Shown piece by piece: positions 55,146 to 64,000 of a stretch of DNA of 64,000 nt (the first letter of the stretch is position 1; each line of letters starts with the position of its first letter). A model generated the notes under the pieces. That model did no database searches and was not told where the DNA came from. It was given only the letters and a program-made list of their open reading frames with translations. The position numbers and the translations under genes are program-made. The stretch lies in NCBI GenBank assembly GCA_030998225.1, contig JAPYXD010000586.1, forward strand, positions 134,501-198,500, written 5' to 3'. The stretch is from Diplolepis rosae (Eukaryota; Arthropoda; Insecta; Hymenoptera; Diplolepididae).

Positions 55146-57034
55146 ATTTTTGATTTGAAAATTTTCAGGATTTTCATTGAGGAGGTCTTCATATATAAGC
55201 CTGTTGGATTGTATGAGTTCCCTGCCAGTTTGAGTTGTAATTTATAATCAGCGGGGATGAATAATACAAGATTATCGTCGCGCATGTGGAGTTTATCTTT
55301 TGATGTTTTTATACAAGAAAATTCCGGATTTATTAATTCGTTGGTACTATGAAATTTGGACGCTGGAGACAGACCAGAGGTTGAAGGAGTAGGTTCATCG
55401 TTAACAAGTACTGGCTGACAAAGGTAAGTATTATTTAAGATTTCATGTTCTGATTCTGAAAAATCCGTGTCATAATTATCATCAAATTGATTCTCAAGAT
55501 TGCTCGTTTTTTCTTGAATTTTTAGATTAGTCCCCTCGCGATAAAAAACCCTGACCTCAGTGATTTGCCTTTTCTCAACAGAATTACTGGGCCTATCGTC
55601 CTTATCGAATACAGGTGTGAGCACTGCAACCCGGCTTTCTCCCGAGGTTGCCCCACAACCTGGCGACTTGGACATTATACATTTGTTCTTTGTCTCATGA
55701 GGATTCCAGCACTGCGACTTCCTTATTGTGGAAATTGCCCCGAAATCCTGCGGTTCAGACGTATGATTATCAAAACAATTACTGTGCCTATCGTCCTTAT
55801 CGAATACAGGTGTGAGCACTGCAAGCCGGCTTTCTCCCGAGATTGCCCCACAACCTGGCGACTTGGAAATTAGACATTTTTCTTTTGTCTGATGAGGATT
55901 CGAGCACTGCGACTTCCTTATTGTGGAAATTGCCCCGAAATCCTGCGGTTCAGACGTATGATTATCAAATTCTGCCTCATCCTCGGTGTGAGCACTGCAA
56001 GCTGATGTTTCAGATCTTGCCCCACACTCAAAGGTCTTTTGGCGATCAAAATTAATATTACGGATTACAGGTTCATTCTGTTCTCCATCACTGCCCTCGT
56101 CTGCTGTTCCAAAGGCATCGTCACTGTCAGGTTCGTATTTATTTGTTTCTTTATGTATATTCCGACATAGATAATATTTATTTTCTATGTTCTTATCCAC
56201 AGGCAAAGAGTTTAGTCCTAGGAAAGCGTTCTCGACACGTGTAATAAATTTTTTATTGGTGGAGAAGGGATAAAGGCGCACAGGTGTTCGATTCATGCAG
56301 GTCAACACCTCGTGCGTTGTTAGTTTGGATGAGGAATCAAGTGGGTCGAAATCTTCTAAAGAGGTTTTATCTTCTTCAATATCGTGTCGAGACTGCTCTC
56401 CATCATAGGAATTACGCGATAGTGCATCGGCGTTGAGATTACTGATACCCTTTTTATAGACTACCCTAAAATCATATTCATTGAGACGGAGTCTCCAACG
56501 AACAATCTTGGAATTAGGTTTATTAAAACTATAGAGCCAAGTCAATGGTTGATGGTCTGTTTCCAGCGTGAATTTTCTCCCATATAAATATGGTCGAAAT
56601 GTTTCAACCGAGAACAGGATGGCAAGCATTTCCTTTTGTGTGGTTGAATAATTTGTTTCTGACTCATTTAATGTTCTAGAAGTGTATGCAATAGGAAGAA
56701 TTTTACCATCAAAGTCCTGACTCAAAACCCCTCCCAATCCATAATTCGAAGCATCAGTTGAAACGATAAAGGGCCTAGTGAAATCAGGATATTGAAGCAA
56801 TGGTTGGGAAGACAAAATATTTTTTAATTGATTAAAAGCTTCACTTTGACTTTCAGTCCATCTAAATGGGACGTTCTTTTTCAGGAGAAAGGTCGACGGC
56901 TTCACAATGATAGAAAAATCGGGTATAAAACGGTGGTAATACCCAGCAAGGCTTAAGGACTGTTTGATGCTCTTTTGGCTTTTGGGCTGAGAAAACCTAC
57001 GAACTGCCTCCACCTTTTTAAGATCAAGTCTCAC
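55142..57034 (-). CDS. Gypsy RT end, RNase H and repeat-bearing linker
   Basis: A 630-residue frame. Residues 1-75 are the end of the RT connection (KSQKSIKQSLSLAGYYHRFI). RNase H follows, with TDASNYGLGGVL (catalytic Asp), YSTTQKEMLAILF and LETDHQPLTWLY, ending near DALSRN at about residue 205. The remaining ~420 residues are an acidic Ser/Thr/Asn/Cys-rich linker before integrase. It holds two full and one partial copies of a 65-residue repeat (195 bp at 55,587-55,976; core EPQDFGAISTIRKSQC and KSPGCGA). I do not know this linker from other gypsy elements. Confidence 0.88.
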   Translation of the reverse strand: MRLDLKKVEAVRRFSQPKSQKSIKQSLSLAGYYHRFIPDFSIIVKPSTFLLKKNVPFRWTESQSEAFNQLKNILSSQPLLQYPDFTRPFIVSTDASNYGLGGVLSQDFDGKILPIAYTSRTLNESETNYSTTQKEMLAILFSVETFRPYLYGRKFTLETDHQPLTWLYSFNKPNSKIVRWRLRLNEYDFRVVYKKGISNLNADALSRNSYDGEQSRHDIEEDKTSLEDFDPLDSSSKLTTHEVLTCMNRTPVRLYPFSTNKKFITRVENAFLGLNSLPVDKNIENKYYLCRNIHKETNKYEPDSDDAFGTADEGSDGEQNEPVIRNINFDRQKTFECGARSETSACSAHTEDEAEFDNHTSEPQDFGAISTIRKSQCSNPHQTKEKCLISKSPGCGAISGESRLAVLTPVFDKDDRHSNCFDNHTSEPQDFGAISTIRKSQCWNPHETKNKCIMSKSPGCGATSGESRVAVLTPVFDKDDRPSNSVEKRQITEVRVFYREGTNLKIQEKTSNLENQFDDNYDTDFSESEHEILNNTYLCQPVLVNDEPTPSTSGLSPASKFHSTNELINPEFSCIKTSKDKLHMRDDNLVLFIPADYKLQLKLAGNSYNPTGLYMKTSSMKILKIFKSKM

Positions 57035-57040
57035 TCCGTT

Positions 57041-57493
57041 TCAAGTGATAATGTGGCCGAGGTAACAAACCTCCTTACGTAAGAAGAGACACTTTTCAGG
57101 TCGCAAGGTAAGATTTGCCTTATCCAGGCAAGAAGAGGAAGCGCGGGAAGGGATGGTTGACATTTCCGGAACTCTCGCGGATAAATTAGTTATTTCACGA
57201 GATTTTTCCGCTTCGCGAATTTCTATTTGACGGCGGATAATTTGGTTGAGATAGCCTAAATTGCTTATGCTGATTTTCAAGGGTGTCTAGTTAAGACCAT
57301 AGGTCCCTAATCTATCGTTCCTAATATTAATATTATTTACGCTTCCTGACTCGGATTCATCGACATCATTCAAGTCGTAAATCTTGTCGATTGTTCGCAA
57401 CGGTTCCGTTTCGTCGATTACATTTAAGAATCGGTTATTATATTCTCCGAGTTTCCTCGAATTTTCTATATACTTCTTTTTACGTTTTAACAT
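57041..57493 (-). pseudogene. Gypsy RT thumb remnant and unassigned upstream frame
   Basis: The frame at 57,041-57,280 ends LTLRPEKCLFLRKEVCYLGH followed by IIT, the classic gypsy RT segment just before the connection domain; a TGA separates it from the next frame. Its first ~50 residues are not RT-like. The frame at 57,287-57,493 (acidic, ESESGSVNNINIRND) is unrecognised and may be a fused remnant of another region. The missing palm implies an internal deletion. Confidence 0.65.
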
Positions 57494-58740
57494 ATTATTA
57501 AAAACTTTTTCTATCTAATGTATATGAAAAGAGAAAATGTTAATTTATTTCAAATTCTTCTAGATGTCAAAAAAAATTCCAATGTTCAATTTTATACGTT
57601 TCCAGTTTTATACGAAAAATGTTTACGTAACTATTTTAAATTTAGATTCAAACCAAAGAAAACTTTATGTATGATATTATATATAAACTTGGGTACATTT
57701 CGTGTACATTCTGAATAATCAATCTCATTGTCCATACCCATACTTGGGACAGTCTTCAGTATGATACTACGCATTTATTTTGAAGTTTCTAATTCGCTGT
57801 AAAAGTTTGTCAATTTCCAATTCTCCTTTTTAAAATATTTTAGTCTGAAGCAATTCCAAGTGTTTATCGATGCATTAAAAGACGTAGATAATAAAATTCT
57901 CCACCAAAGAAGCCCTTAGTTAGCAAAATTGTTTTACGTATTTTATTTATTTATTTATTTTTTTTCTTCTATTTTAAGTCTAAAATAAATCACTGATGAA
58001 GGTAAAACTTTGAGTCCTCATTAACATTCGACGCTGAAGCCAACTATCAACATCAACATATCTCTTGAATTATATATTATTATTATTAATATTATTATTA
58101 TTTATTTATTTTCAATACGCTGTTAGAAATTTTCAGGAATTTAGTTTTTATGTTACAAAAGTAACGTGAAATCTGACGATATTTACGATGTTTTTGAGCG
58201 AAGGTATCTTGAAATTACGGAAAGTGTACTAAAATTTTGAAATTTTCTCAATATTATGAAACTTGACTCAATTTTCATAAAATGTATCCTGGACTTATCA
58301 AACTGTAACAGAATTTTTTATAAAATTTATCATAAAATTACGAAACTAACGAAATTTTTAGTTACATGTAACTGCATAAACTTCAATTACCAAAAACGTT
58401 AAATTATTCCCGTAATAAATTTCATAATTTCCAGATACAAGTATCAGAATATTCAACACTTTGCAACTGGAAAGTGTTTCTAATGGAATAAAAGTGATCG
58501 GGTCATTAACTTGAGATGCAGTAAGTAAAACATGTAAGTTATATATTTTCTCTATATGTGGTTTATAGCCGAAAATGAAATCTAACCTTAGTGTTAAGTT
58601 TAAGTTTCTAACAAGAACATTAAATTAATTTTAGACATGCCAGATAATGAAAATTTGGTCCAAACATCTAAATTACTTTTACAGAAAAGAACATAATAAA
58701 ATATAATTTGACTTTTTTCTAAAAACTGAATATGTAGTTA
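57494..58740. other. AT-rich interval with simple repeats
   Basis: No gene recognised. Simple repeats: TTTA/ATTT at about 57,945-57,970 and TTA-rich at 58,070-58,112. No 5' LTR matching 52,437-53,484 was seen here. Confidence 0.45.
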
Positions 58741-58744
58741 TTTT

Positions 58745-59097
58745 ATAACCTTTAAAATAATTTTTTGAGTATCTTAGATATTGAGCTGATTTAACATCTA
58801 TAACTTACATTTCCAGTATACCTGATATTGATGTTAAATATCTGAGATAGTCAACTCTAGTACCTCAGGCATTCAAGTTTACTAACGAGGATATTCAGAA
58901 GTTTAGTATCTCGAATATTCATTCTTAATTTCTGAGATAATCAAGTTCAATATCTGAGATACTGGTGGTTAATATCTCTTTTTCAATATCTGCAGGCATT
59001 GAAGTAGAATATTTAAATGTTTGTCACATAGTTGAATGCTACTGACATTGTGCCTCAATATCTAGATATTATGGTTCAATATCCATTTTTCTCCTTG
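58745..59097. mobile_element. Fragment of the CACKG/AGATATT element family
   Basis: The right edge, read on the minus strand, is CAAGGAGAAAAATGGATATT (59,097 leftward), close to the tip at 50,757. The body is crowded with ATATCTGAGATA-type motifs, as in the 50.8-52.1 kb element. No opposite tip was found near 58,745, so it is probably truncated. Confidence 0.55.
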
Positions 59098-59446
59098 TAA
59101 TCTCAAAATCAAATTCAATTCAAAATATTTGTTAATAATATTAAAATATATGACTTGGACTACATTTTAAATGTCGAAAATTATTCTAGAAAGATTAGAT
59201 GAAGACATTAAAAAAAAAATTTATGTGGCTGAGGCACTGATTCAATTTGACTGAGACTCACAAAATGAACGGTGCCAAGTTGGGACGAAACTGGGCCATG
59301 AGGTAGGCTGTGGTCGGGTTAGGCGTTTCATTTGCGGTTTGGTCCTGCCTCGATACCCAAGTTGGGGCCCGGTTTTTCCTGGTTGGGGCTCGGCTAGCGC
59401 CAGGACAAAATTTCCACACGGGAAGGCAAAAAATCAAATATTGACA

Positions 59447-60600
59447 GTTTTTTTTTCAATTTATGAATCTGTAACATAAAACACTACCCTGAATTCACAG
59501 TTATCAATATAAAATATAATATAATAAATGAAATGATCAAATACGAGTAGCTTAGTTCCTCTAAAAAATTTAAATATCGCAGATGGCGCTGATATCGATT
59601 TTCGAGTTACAGAAGTCGATAATACTACAGCATTTTCTTCAACACATTCGACCGGTTTATTTATTTATTAGATGAATAATGATAAATTTGCATGTGTATT
59701 TAGAAATATAATATATTTCTGCATTGCTGCCTTCTCTTCTTTTCATCAGAAAATACAATATAGACTCGTAAACAGTCATTTTGTATGATGTGATCTCATG
59801 CTTTCTGCTATGAGGTAGATCTGATAGATTTATAATTTCCAAGTGAAAATGTTCATTTGCTATGTTTTGAATAACGGAAAAGACAATATTCTTTTCGATG
59901 ACTTATCTGGGTCATACAAAAAAAGATTTATATTGCCAAATTTACTAATCACGAAGCACATTTTTCATGATGTAAAATAAATCAAGTTATAATATATTTT
60001 CTAGAGAAGGCGAAAATCAAATATTTTTCAATTCAAAATTCATGTTTGAATAATTATTTATGGTAATGGTTATAAACTATAATTTCTATATGTATTCTTA
60101 CATGAACTAATATAAAATTCTGTTTATGGCAAATTATTATAACTAAAAAATGCAATGATTTTTTTGTCATGCTTTTTATGGGTATCGTATAGATTTATAA
60201 CACTTTTTTTTTTCAATTTATGAATCTGTAACATAAAACACTACCCTGAATTCACAGTTATCAATATAAAATATAATATAATAAATGAAATGATCAAATA
60301 CGAGCTGCTTAGTTCCTCTAAAAAATTTAAATATCGCAGATGGCGCTAATATTGGTTTCTGAACTACGAGTCTTATTCTAAAGCATTTTCATCAACACAT
60401 TCCACCGGTTTATTTATTTATTAGACAAATAAAGATGAATTTACTTCCATATTTACAAATATAATGTTTTTCTACGTTGCTGCCTTCTCTTCTTTTCATC
60501 AAAAAATACAATATAGACTCGAGAACTGTTATTTTGTATGGAGTGATCTCATGCTTTCTGCTATGAGGGAAATCCGATAAACTTATAATTTTTAACTACA
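59447..60600. repeat. Direct repeat pair, ~390 bp, offset 757 bp
   Basis: The copies at 59,450-59,850 and 60,207-60,600 share TTATGAATCTGTAACATAAA, ATCGCAGATGGCGCT, CACATTC.ACCGGTTTATTT and GATCTCATGCTTTCTGCTAT. About 360 bp of unrelated AT-rich sequence separates them. A third, older copy is near 50.6 kb. Confidence 0.85.
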
Positions 60601-61595
60601 AATTTTTTTGTAAAATATCGGAAAAAACGGAGAAGACAGCAATGCGTTATCATAATCTTATTAATTCCTCAAAATTTACGAATCATATTTTCATCCCATT
60701 CACTTTAAAACGGGCGACTGTAATTAGCTTTATCATTGCCGATAATACGTGACGTCAGCATGTACCACACGGCCTTAACAGACAATATGCACGCTTTCGA
60801 TTGTCTGTGGTGAAATATTTCTCTATTCAGAATAATTATCTTACATGAACAAAAGACGCGTGAATATTGTTCGCTAAGACAGTTGAATTAGCATTGTATA
60901 TAAAGTTTTTTAGTCGTTTTACTGTAATTTTTAAAAATGTATGAAAAAAATGTATATAACCTAATGTAAATTAAGTTTGGAATATAAATATTATTTTTTC
61001 AAGATTATTTTTCATTGTACACCAATAAAAAGAATATTTTATCGACGATGGCACATAAGACTGTTGAATGTGAGTGCGATTCGGTCATGCGTGTGCCGAG
61101 CGTTCACAGTTTCACATCGCCTTTTAACTACTTGATTTTTTGTTGATTGATTCCCAAACCTCCCAAAAGTTGCCTCATTTATTAAGGAACAACTTTGTCG
61201 CTGAAAGTTTTTCATAGCACTAACAGTCCGAAAGTTATTCCTCTTGGAAGAGGGAAAAACATGGTTTTAACTTTCAATTAAAATATTATTAATAAATTAT
61301 AAATTTTTTACCACTTTAATTAGCGTGGAGGCATCGCTGAAGCATCACGAATAGATTGACAACAAAAACTTTTAATTTCACTAATAACTTAACCAAGTTT
61401 CGTCGAGTTGTGCATTCAAAAGCACGGTTTTTCTAGTGTGAAAAATCTGTTGATTTTATTTTTTATTGCCAAAAGTATGAACTTTACAAAAAAATTTCCA
61501 ATACAACCTCGATTTGATTTTAAGATTTCTATAATATTATATTTTTTATTTATGTGATTTCGGACTTTCAGTTTTTACTCGTGACGTCACAACAC
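60601..61595. other. Interval with no recognised gene
   Basis: AT-rich, no frame above about 50 residues. TACGTGACGTCAGC at 60,747 and CGTGACGTCACA at 61,580 are CRE-like palindromes; the second lies just outside the large palindrome. Nothing else supported. Confidence 0.4.
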
Positions 61596-62852
61596 GCACA
61601 GTGGAGTGGAATAGAAAAACGAGGTTCAAAATCATTTTCTGAGCTGAATTCTTGACCGATTTGGGATTTTTTTTGTTGAAAAATCTAACATTAAATTTTT
61701 AAGAGATCGCTGCAGCCCGATTTTTGAATTTGTTGTTGTTACAACATTTATGTTAATGTAAATAGCGGAAAAAATGTCGAATTTTATTTTTTATTTCTTC
61801 GAGTAAATTTTTCCTAGGCCTGTCACACCCGAGCTTCGATGCGTAGGAGTATATAGAATGGAATAATTTTGTTGACATGTGAATTCATTTCTTATAAACA
61901 AATAGATATAACAATTAGTCAACGGAATGGATTGTTTATTTGTGCAATCCAATTAAGCATCGGAATCAATCGTTCCCATCTCTAAGATGATATCTCATCA
62001 TGAAAATTTGTCATCCGTTATTATTTGTTAACTTTAACAACAAATAATATAAACAAATGCACCATATGGGCATTTGTAGGCAAAAACGAGCCGAATTTCC
62101 TCCGAATCTTCATCATAATACATTGCTTGTGATGCTGACAGATGTTATCTTGTCATCTGACATTATTTATCAACTTTAGCAACAAGATTGGGTGTATGAA
62201 TGCACAAAATGAGGAAGAAAATATCATCCATAATTCTTTTCGGGGATTCAAATGGACAAATGCACAAAGTCAACAAATAATGTCGGATGAGAAGATGACA
62301 TCAGTCAACATCACGAGCAATGTATTATAATGACGATTCGGTAGAAATTCGGCTCGTTTTTGCCTACAAATGCCCATACGGTGCATTTGTTGTTAAAGTT
62401 AACAAATAATAACGGATGACGAATTTTCACGATGAGATATCATCTTAGAGATGGGAACGATTGATTCCGATGCTTAATTGGATTGCACAAATGACCAATC
62501 CATTCCGCTGACTAATTGTTATATCTATTTGTTTATAAAAAATGAATTCACATGTCAACAAAATTATTCCATTCTATATACTCCTACGCACCGGAGCTGG
62601 GGTGTGACAGGCCTAAGAACAATTTACTCCAAGAAATAAAAAATAATATTCGAAAAATCGACATTTTTTCCGCTATTTACATTAACATAAAAGTTGTAAA
62701 AACAACAAATTTAAAAATCGGCCTGCAGCGATCTCTTCAAAATTTAATGTTGGATTTTTCAAAAAAAAAAAAATAAATAAATATCAAATCGGTCAAGAAT
62801 TCAGCTCAGAAAATGATTTTGAACCTCGTTTTTCTATTTCACTCCACTGTGC
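61596..62852. repeat. 1.26-kb near-complete palindrome (fold-back element)
   Basis: The outer tips are GCACAGTGGAGTG (61,596) and the complement ending 62,852. Pairing continues inward almost to the centre near 62,224. Matching pairs include CTGAGCTGAATTCTTGACCG, GGCCTGTCACACC against GGTGTGACAGGCC, and CAAATGCACCATATGGGCAT against its complement. No coding region and no target duplication beyond the arms. A CAGTG tip is seen in hAT elements, but the 8-bp duplication expected there is absent. Confidence 0.9.
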
Positions 62853-63149
62853 AACCTGTCCAATGGCTTTTTCGAGTTTTCAAGCGCTCGACCGATTATT
62901 GCATCTGGCCGCTCAAATGTTCATAATTTAAAAAATATATATCGATTCAAATTTTGTGTAGCTTTCAAATCTATTATTGTAACTTAAAAATGATGCACAA
63001 AATTGTGTTTTACAATAAACATGAGGTTCAAGTTTGAAATTAATATTGTGTTTTTGTTGTATATGCAGTCTTTTAATTTAAAAATCCAAAAGCTCTATAA
63101 AAAGAAAAAACATTAGCTCTTTAGGAAATGAATTAAAATATTCCAGAGG

Positions 63150-64000
63150 TAAGTATTTACTGCTCAAAATTTAGGAAATGATTCACGATCACGAAGCCAA
63201 AGTTCACTTGTTTTCTCTAAAAAAAACTACTGAGGATCGTAAATTCAGAAATAATGATCGCAGAACCATAAAATTACTTGATTTTATATGGAAAGCAACT
63301 GTGGATCATAGAACCAGTGCTTCAATTTATTCGGTTGAAGAAACAATTGAGGATCACGAAGACCGAGCTTGACTTGTTAATTCTAGAAAAAGCTTGAAAA
63401 TGATTAATTTGGAGTTTTCGAAGTCCCTGATTGCGATTCTTTCTTATTATATGTAAAGAAACAATTTTGAATAAGTAAGAACGAGCTTCACTTATATTAT
63501 CTGAAAAAACAAATAGAGATCGTTATGGCAGAGCTTTACTTGTTAATACTAAAAAAAAGTTTGAAAATTATTAATTTAGAGTTTTCGAAGTCGCTGATAG
63601 CGATTCTTCACTTATCCTCTGTATAAAAAATGACGATCTGACGTTAACTTGTTTTCTATGAGGAAGCAACTGAAGATCATAAAGTCAGTCAACAGACCAT
63701 CATAGAGACACAGAATGAATTGATTTTATATGTAGAGTAACTATGAATCATAGTCAGTGCTTTAATTTATTCCTTTAAAGAAACAATTGAGGATCACCAA
63801 GACCGACCTTGACTTGTTAACACTAAAAAAAGCTTAAAAATAATTAATTTGCAGTTTTCGAGATCGTTGATTGCGATTATTTCTTATATGTAAAGAAACA
63901 ATTATGAATCACTGAGATTGAGCCTCACTTGTTTTATTCGAAGAAACAAATGAAGATCGTTATGACAAAGTTTTACTAGTTATCAGAAGAATAAGCTAAG
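63150..64000. repeat. Higher-order tandem repeat running off the window
   Basis: AAACAATTGAGGATCAC recurs at 63,341 and 63,781 (offset 440). Within a unit, a sub-repeat AATTWRGAGTTTTCGAAGTC, then GATTGCGATTCTT, recurs at about 63,400, 63,565 and 63,850. Units carry many GAGGATCRT/GAAGATCGT words. Divergence is high and copy number beyond the window is unknown. Confidence 0.7.

Larger units (their letters stand above)
54262..57290 (-). mobile_element. Ty3/gypsy retroelement, 5'-truncated pol
   Basis: Minus-strand order is end of RT, RNase H, a long unusual linker, integrase core, integrase C-terminus. Upstream RT with its YVDD box, protease and gag are missing. Breaks seen are a TGA just before 57,034, a frameshift with a small deletion inside integrase near 54,990, and a stop near 54,500. 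It is a dead copy. Domain order is that of the Ty3/gypsy superfamily. Confidence 0.9.

Noticed and set aside
55565..56055. Cys-rich plus-strand frames that look like zinc fingers
   Set aside because: Antisense of the 195-bp repeats in the gypsy linker; the minus frame is open over 630 residues.
61596..61612. hAT assignment from the CAGTGGAGTG tip
   Set aside because: No 8-bp target duplication; pairing continues outside the CAGTG.

Overview
The window is eukaryotic, AT-rich and almost wholly made of transposable elements and their wreckage. R1-clade LINEs, a Ty3/gypsy polyprotein, a Penelope-like element, a mariner fragment, 28S rDNA pieces and a 15-base match to an arginine-tRNA primer site all point to an arthropod, most likely an insect. 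The order (a hymenopteran is one possibility) cannot be fixed from sequence alone. No intact host protein gene was recognised.

Layout. (1) 1-16.75 kb: at least five damaged R1-clade non-LTR retrotransposons, all on the minus strand, with subrepeat arrays. Two of them (called A and B here) lie head to tail between two 28S rRNA fragments that are on the same strand and in the right order. The proximal 28S fragment starts at what looks like the R1 target duplication, so this resembles a relic of an R1-loaded rDNA unit. (2) 16.76-17.47 kb: a 143-144 bp tandem repeat. (3) 18.15-19.12 kb: a short-TIR DNA element with CACTG ends and a decayed exon/intron inside. (4) 19.3-26 kb: dispersed repeats, inverted repeats, a mariner remnant and a 515-bp tandem duplication. 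(5) 25.9-28.7 kb: two oppositely facing Penelope-like fragments, one split by a 1.3-kb promoter-and-exon-like insert. (6) 29.27-42.92 kb: a 6,825-bp unit present twice in tandem. Each copy carries a 5.4-kb non-autonomous DNA element with ~570-bp TIRs that contains LTR-like sequence. (7) 43-50 kb: AT-rich unique-looking DNA with several hairpins and palindromes and one plausible first exon. (8) 50.76-52.14 kb: a second CACKG-ended element that also supplies the empty site of the 5.4-kb element. (9) 52.4-57.5 kb: a 5'-truncated Ty3/gypsy element with a putative 3' LTR and an unusual repeat-bearing linker between RNase H and integrase. (10) 57.5-64 kb: more dispersed repeats, a 1.26-kb palindrome and a higher-order tandem repeat that runs off the end.

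No operon or pathway links these parts. They are linked by history: nested insertion, target preference (R1 into 28S; CACKG elements beside TG), tandem duplication and recombination between inverted copies. Coding regions are broken by frameshifts, stops or deletions, so every element looks non-autonomous now. Element B comes closest to complete.
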